From JAFGVL01 sp964546015 (GTDB taxonomy: Bacteria; Bacteroidota; Bacteroidia; Bacteroidales; Paludibacteraceae), in assembly GCA_964546015.1 (NCBI GenBank), contig CAZJHO010000004.1:124001-188000 (forward strand): a DNA stretch of 64,000 nt, in the 5' to 3' direction. Below are positions 60,898 through 64,000 of the stretch, one piece after another. How positions within the stretch are numbered: position 1 is the stretch's first letter; every line of letters begins with the position of its first letter. The notes under the pieces were generated by a model. The model ran no database searches, was not told the origin of the DNA, and saw only the letters and a list, made by a program, of their open reading frames with translations. A program made the position numbers and the translations under genes.

Positions 60898-60925
60898 CAA
60901 AAGTAGCAAAAATCATCTACATTTG
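60898..60925. promoter_or_regulatory. Divergent -7 boxes for rlmB and the lytic transglycosylase gene
   Basis: TACTTTTG on the minus strand (60905-60898) faces rlmB, and TACATTTG on the plus strand (60918-60925) faces the transglycosylase, with ATGs 33 and 23 bp beyond. The two boxes are only 12 bp apart, so the two polymerases should compete. Confidence 0.55.
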
Positions 60926-60947
60926 ATTTTTAAAGAAATATAGAACC

Positions 60948-62492
60948 ATGAAGTATATATCGACCATAATTACTGTTTTGCTTTGTTTTTTGTTAGTTCA
61001 AGGTTGCAGGAAAAGTGAAAATGTTGAACAGATTGATTATGAGCAAATCGTAAAACGAGATACTTTGATTGTGGCGACTATGTACGGTTCTTCTTCTTAT
61101 TTTACATTGAAAGGAGAGGAGATGGGGTTCGATTACGAGTTGTGCCGGAGATTTGCCGATCAATATGATTTAAACTTAAAAGTGCTTATAGCCAATAATG
61201 TTTCCGAGTTGACAGACTTGTTGGAAACAGAGCAAGTGGATTTAATAGCCTACCGTTTGCCGATAACAAACGAATTAAAACAAAAAGTAAATTTTATAGA
61301 GAATGAATATGTGACTAATCAGGTACTTGTGCAACGAAAATCCAGAAATGTTGTAACAAATGTGGTCGGACTTATCGGGAAAAAGATTTATGTAAATAAA
61401 AACAGCAAGTATGAAGAACGGCTTAAAAATTTGAACGCAGAGATTGGCGGAGGAATTGATATTCAGGTTGTTGACGATTCTCTTACAATAGATAACTTAA
61501 TCGAGATGGTTTCATTGGGAGATATTGAATTTACAGTTGCCGAGAATGACATTGCATTGCTTAATAAAACTTATTTTCAAAATATAGATTGTAAACTTCC
61601 GATTAGCTTCCCTCAACGAGCAGCATGGGCTCTGCGAAAAAATACTCCCAAATTTGAAGCCGAAATTGACAAATGGTTTAAAGAAATGGATACTAAAGAG
61701 TATAATGTTCTGTATAACAAATATTTTATCCAAGCAAAGTTTTTTGGAGATTATAAAATAAAAATAGGAAAAGGAGCTGTTTCTCCTTATGATGATTTAT
61801 TTAAAAAATATGCGCAAATGTTACATTGGGATTGGCATTTATTGGCAGCCATGTGCTATGAAGAATCCCGTTTTGACTATACTGCCGTATCGTGGAGTGG
61901 AGCTCGTGGTTTGATGCAATTGATGCCTCGCACTTTTGCTATTTATTGTAATGAAAATGATGATATTGAAGATCCTGAAACAAATATTCGTGCAGCAACA
62001 TTATATATTAAATATTTGATGTCGGTGTTTAAATCCGTTCCGGATAAAGACGAGCGACTGAAATTCATCTTGGCTGCATATAATGCTGGTCATTCGCATA
62101 TACTGGATGCTATGGCGTTGGCTGAAAAATATAATAAGGAAAAATATATTTGGTATAATAATGTGGAAGAATATTTGCTTCTTAAAAGCAGGAAAGAATA
62201 TTACACCGATCCTGTTGTAAAGTCGGGTTATTTTAGAGGAGAATTTGCTGTCAGGTATGTATCAGATGTTTTGCACACTTTTGATCGATTTAAGCGGCAG
62301 AACCATGTTAGTAGCATACTCTATTTCTCTTATTGTTCGTCAAGTGTTATTGTCAGTCCAAGTTTCATAAACTTTACATCAGGAATTACTTTCAATGCAA
62401 ATTCAAGTTGGATGTCTTTCCGTTCAGCAACAATAAGTCCTTTTACTTTTTGTCCGTCTTTGCAGAGTTCTTCCTTTGTCCAGCCCATATAG
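60948..62492 (+). CDS. MltF-like membrane-bound lytic transglycosylase with a foreign 3' tail
   Basis: 514 aa. Lipoprotein-type start (LLCFLLVQGCRKS, Cys20). A periplasmic solute-binding-like domain (about 35-260) is followed by an SLT lytic domain (about 285-440) with catalytic Glu in CYEESRFD, then GARGLMQLMP and AAYNAGHSHILDA. Such enzymes cleave peptidoglycan to anhydro-MurNAc. The family-like part ends near FDRFKRQ (about residue 452, 62303). The last 60 or so residues are antisense to a nuclease-like fragment (62330-62539), so the native stop seems lost at an insert boundary. Confidence 0.88.
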   Translation: MKYISTIITVLLCFLLVQGCRKSENVEQIDYEQIVKRDTLIVATMYGSSSYFTLKGEEMGFDYELCRRFADQYDLNLKVLIANNVSELTDLLETEQVDLIAYRLPITNELKQKVNFIENEYVTNQVLVQRKSRNVVTNVVGLIGKKIYVNKNSKYEERLKNLNAEIGGGIDIQVVDDSLTIDNLIEMVSLGDIEFTVAENDIALLNKTYFQNIDCKLPISFPQRAAWALRKNTPKFEAEIDKWFKEMDTKEYNVLYNKYFIQAKFFGDYKIKIGKGAVSPYDDLFKKYAQMLHWDWHLLAAMCYEESRFDYTAVSWSGARGLMQLMPRTFAIYCNENDDIEDPETNIRAATLYIKYLMSVFKSVPDKDERLKFILAAYNAGHSHILDAMALAEKYNKEKYIWYNNVEEYLLLKSRKEYYTDPVVKSGYFRGEFAVRYVSDVLHTFDRFKRQNHVSSILYFSYCSSSVIVSPSFINFTSGITFNANSSWMSFRSATISPFTFCPSLQSSSFVQPI

Positions 62493-62691
62493 CGAACGAT
62501 TTGTTCAATAGCTTCTTCGTTAATGTTGGTGTTTGTCATTGCACTGTCGCCCTACGGTTGCAGGCAACGAGCCGCATATTGGCGATGGGCGGGATTTTTA
62601 GTACTAAAGTTCAATCGAAGAACAGAAGTCGAATTTTGCATTACCGTCTAATCGAAGCTGTTCAGCCCGCCTATTACCAATACGATGTTAG
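62305..62691. mobile_element. 380-bp cassette-like insert bounded by ATGTTAG direct repeats
   Basis: ATGTTAG occurs at 62305-62311, just where the transglycosylase loses family similarity, and again at 62685-62691 in the right arm of a fold-back element. Between them are one orphan minus-strand ORF fragment and the fold-back element. The arrangement (one ORF plus one terminal hairpin site, bounded by GTT cores) recalls an integron gene cassette, but the cores do not match the canonical GTTRRRY, and no integrase is seen. Confidence 0.4.
62330..62539 (-). pseudogene. Orphan C-terminal fragment of a nuclease-like protein
   Basis: 69 aa read on the minus strand from ATG 62539: EQIVRYMGWTKEELCKDGQKVKGLIVAER, then ALKVIPDVKFMKL. 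This looks like the C-terminal end of DUF91/NucS-like PDDEXK nucleases by recollection; the catalytic part is missing. Its coherent protein-like sequence, compared with the low-complexity plus-strand reading, suggests this frame is the real one. Its start codon is 29 bp from the fold-back element. Probably a cut-off remnant, though a small intact protein is possible. Confidence 0.5.
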
Positions 62692-62698
62692 CGGTTCG
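62568..62698. repeat. 131-bp fold-back element with nested inverted repeats
   Basis: Arms pair in order: CGAGCCGC (62568-62575) with GCGGTTCG (62691-62698); TATTGG (62577) with CCAATA (62677); GGCGGG (62588) with CCCGCC (62666); GAACAG (62620) with CTGTTC (62658); CGA (62630) with TCG (62652). The palindrome TAGTACTA sits at 62599-62606. The right arm carries 7 extra bases containing ATGTTA. GC content is higher than the surroundings. It does not look like a terminator. Confidence 0.7.
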
Positions 62699-62729
62699 GC
62701 TGTTGTTGTTTTGTTTATTTTGAATAGCG

Positions 62730-63995
62730 TTATCTTGTCAGCCAGCCTCCATTTTTAACTGTTACAATCGAAAATGGGAAAATCCAAAAAAGAGCAAATA
62801 AATAAAAAACACTGTAGGGATATGCCCAAAGAGAATCGATAAAATTATATTGTTTGGTAAAAAATAGCATCTGAATACTGGAGAAGATGAAAGTCCCTGT
62901 TAGTGCAGAACTGAGGTATAAAAGAGGATGTGTTAATAAAAAGTACAGCATTAATATTATCAAAGGATAAGCAAGAATTAATTTAACCCATTGGTTTAAG
63001 AAAATAAAACGGGCTCCTGCTTTGTTTTTTTCTCTGAAATTTTTAAACACAAAACGGTTCATCATTAAGGTTTCTCTTACATTACTTCTTCCCCATCTGG
63101 TAAACATTTTATGCAGGTTTTTGAAACCTGTCGGCGTATTAGTTAAAACATTTGCATTTCTTTGAAAATTAACATGATAACCTTGCTTCAATATAAGGTT
63201 AGTCATAGCTCTGTCTTCTCCTATGGTTGCAAACTGACCCATAAATTTTTGTTCAATCCAATCATTCAAACAACCTAAAACAGCTTCTTTTTTATAGGCA
63301 GATAAAGCTCCCGGAGTACACAGCACAAAACCTAATGAGCTTTGAGCTGCTCTGATAAACTCGAAACTAAAAACAAAACTGACATTCAACATTCTTGGGA
63401 TTATTCCCTGCCTTTTATTTAGCACTTTGACATTTCCTGCTACGGCGCCACAGTTTTTATCCATAACAAGGGGGCTTGCCAAATTTCTGATAGTATCTTT
63501 TTCCACCACAGAATCACTGTCAATGGTTATAAAGATTTCGCCTGTTCCGGTAGTGAAACCTTTGTACAAAGCGTGTCTTTTACCTTTGTTAACAGGTTGT
63601 TGATAGACTTTCAAAATACCTTTCAAGTCTGAATTGGCCTTATTTATCCAAAACCAGGTATCGTCTTTACTGCCATCATCAATGGCAATAATCTCCAACT
63701 TGTCTTTTGGATAATTACTTTCTGCAATACTTTTAAGGGTTTGATAGACTAATTTTCCTTCATTATATGCAGGAACGATGATAGTACAAGAAGGAAGAAC
63801 TGAATCAGCTACGGATTTAACGGGTTTGTATTTAATGAATAAATAGCCTATGTAAATCAGGAATAAAACCTGAAAAATTAAAACCGACAACAGAAAGAAA
63901 ACCAACACACGCCCTGAGAAGGTTTGCATTCTTATAAAGTGAATTTTTTCAAAATAAGGATGAAAATTATTTAGCACATAGATAGCGCTAAACAT
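62730..63995 (-). CDS. Family 2 glycosyltransferase, membrane-bound, processive type
   Basis: 421 aa. An N-terminal helix (about 28-52) is followed by a GT2 catalytic domain (about 65-300): CTIIVPAYNEGKLVYQTLKSI, IIAIDDGSKDDTW, the metal DxD in ITIDSDSVVE, GED (catalytic Asp region) and TRWGRSN like the Q/RxxRW motif. Three to four C-terminal helices form a channel-like part. This layout fits hyaluronan, cellulose or poly-GlcNAc synthases that polymerise and export a sugar chain. ATG at 63995 lies at the window edge; 63929 (MQTFSGRVL), just before the first helix, is an alternative, and the upstream context is not visible. Confidence 0.85.
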   Translation of the reverse strand: MFSAIYVLNNFHPYFEKIHFIRMQTFSGRVLVFFLLSVLIFQVLFLIYIGYLFIKYKPVKSVADSVLPSCTIIVPAYNEGKLVYQTLKSIAESNYPKDKLEIIAIDDGSKDDTWFWINKANSDLKGILKVYQQPVNKGKRHALYKGFTTGTGEIFITIDSDSVVEKDTIRNLASPLVMDKNCGAVAGNVKVLNKRQGIIPRMLNVSFVFSFEFIRAAQSSLGFVLCTPGALSAYKKEAVLGCLNDWIEQKFMGQFATIGEDRAMTNLILKQGYHVNFQRNANVLTNTPTGFKNLHKMFTRWGRSNVRETLMMNRFVFKNFREKNKAGARFIFLNQWVKLILAYPLIILMLYFLLTHPLLYLSSALTGTFIFSSIQMLFFTKQYNFIDSLWAYPYSVFYLFALFWIFPFSIVTVKNGGWLTR

Positions 63996-64000
63996 AAGTA

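Noticed and set aside
62333..62758. 141-codon plus-strand frame across the fold-back element
   Set aside because: Its first part is antisense to the nuclease-like fragment and the rest translates the palindromic element; low-complexity Phe/Cys/Ser composition.

Overview
The window looks like a scaffold from a low-GC member of the Bacteroidota, most likely order Bacteroidales. Four things point there. Many genes are preceded by the phylum's -7 promoter element TAnnTTTG with almost no Shine-Dalgarno sequence. There are type IX secretion (T9SS) cargo and accessory proteins (type A and type B C-terminal sorting domains, a PorP/SprF protein, GldB, a GldI-like FKBP and TamL). The gene repertoire includes a three-domain IspG, a short MetH without reactivation domain and a family 9 pectate lyase-like protein. 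The pta/ackA pair and a hydroxylamine reductase (hcp) suggest a fermentative, microaerobic or anaerobic life. A 100-N block at 969-1068 shows the sequence is an assembled scaffold.

Layout. 1-1552: an OmpA lipoprotein, then a minus-strand tRNA-Met followed by tandem units of a GIY-YIG nuclease ORF fused to the 3' half of that tRNA; the assembly gap falls in this repeat. 1617-8464 (minus): acyltransferase - rnr - acyltransferase - FKBP - DUF4827-like lipoprotein - glmM. 8648-11245 (plus): guaA - upp - vanZ-like. 11316-15943 (minus): tamL - era - der. 16086-18628 (minus): pspC, two T9SS type A proteins (one little more than a sorting domain) and fabG. 18763-21242 (plus): rmlA - rmlC - rmlD without rmlB. 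21289-28012 (minus): hisH - hisF (no hisA) - M23 peptidase - rsh - glycogen debranching enzyme. 28203-37823 (plus): two large type B CTD surface proteins, an OmpA/PD40 protein and PorP/SprF, read as one T9SS type B cassette. 37872-39587 (minus): ispG. 39770-43096 (plus): pta - HAD-like dehydrogenase - ackA. 43426-43784: tRNA-Glu and rpsT, probably one transcript. 43845-45425 (minus): hcp with a Crp/Fnr-type operator. 45602-51089 (plus): metH - trmD - argC - gldB. 51130-57795 (minus): MsbA-like ABC exporter, purB, a PL9-like T9SS cargo and a DUF5131 protein. 58004-59911: dnaK. 60128-60865 (minus): rlmB. 60948-62492: an MltF-like lytic transglycosylase whose 3' end runs into a 380-bp cassette-like insert. 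62730-63995 (minus): a family 2 glycosyltransferase.

Most genes are housekeeping. The less explained parts are: the tRNA/GIY-YIG tandem array; the 131-bp fold-back element with an orphan nuclease-like fragment between ATGTTAG repeats at 62305-62698; two MITE-like fold-back repeats whose arms have been absorbed into the coding ends of rmlD and hisH; different palindromic low-complexity spacers in several operons; and the stand-alone sorting-domain protein.

The T9SS theme links several loci: type A cargo at 16346, 17418 and 54498, type B cargo at 28203 and 31300 with PorP/SprF at 36936, and the accessory lipoproteins GldB and GldI-like FKBP. The core secretion genes (porV, sov/sprA, porK-N) are not in the window.
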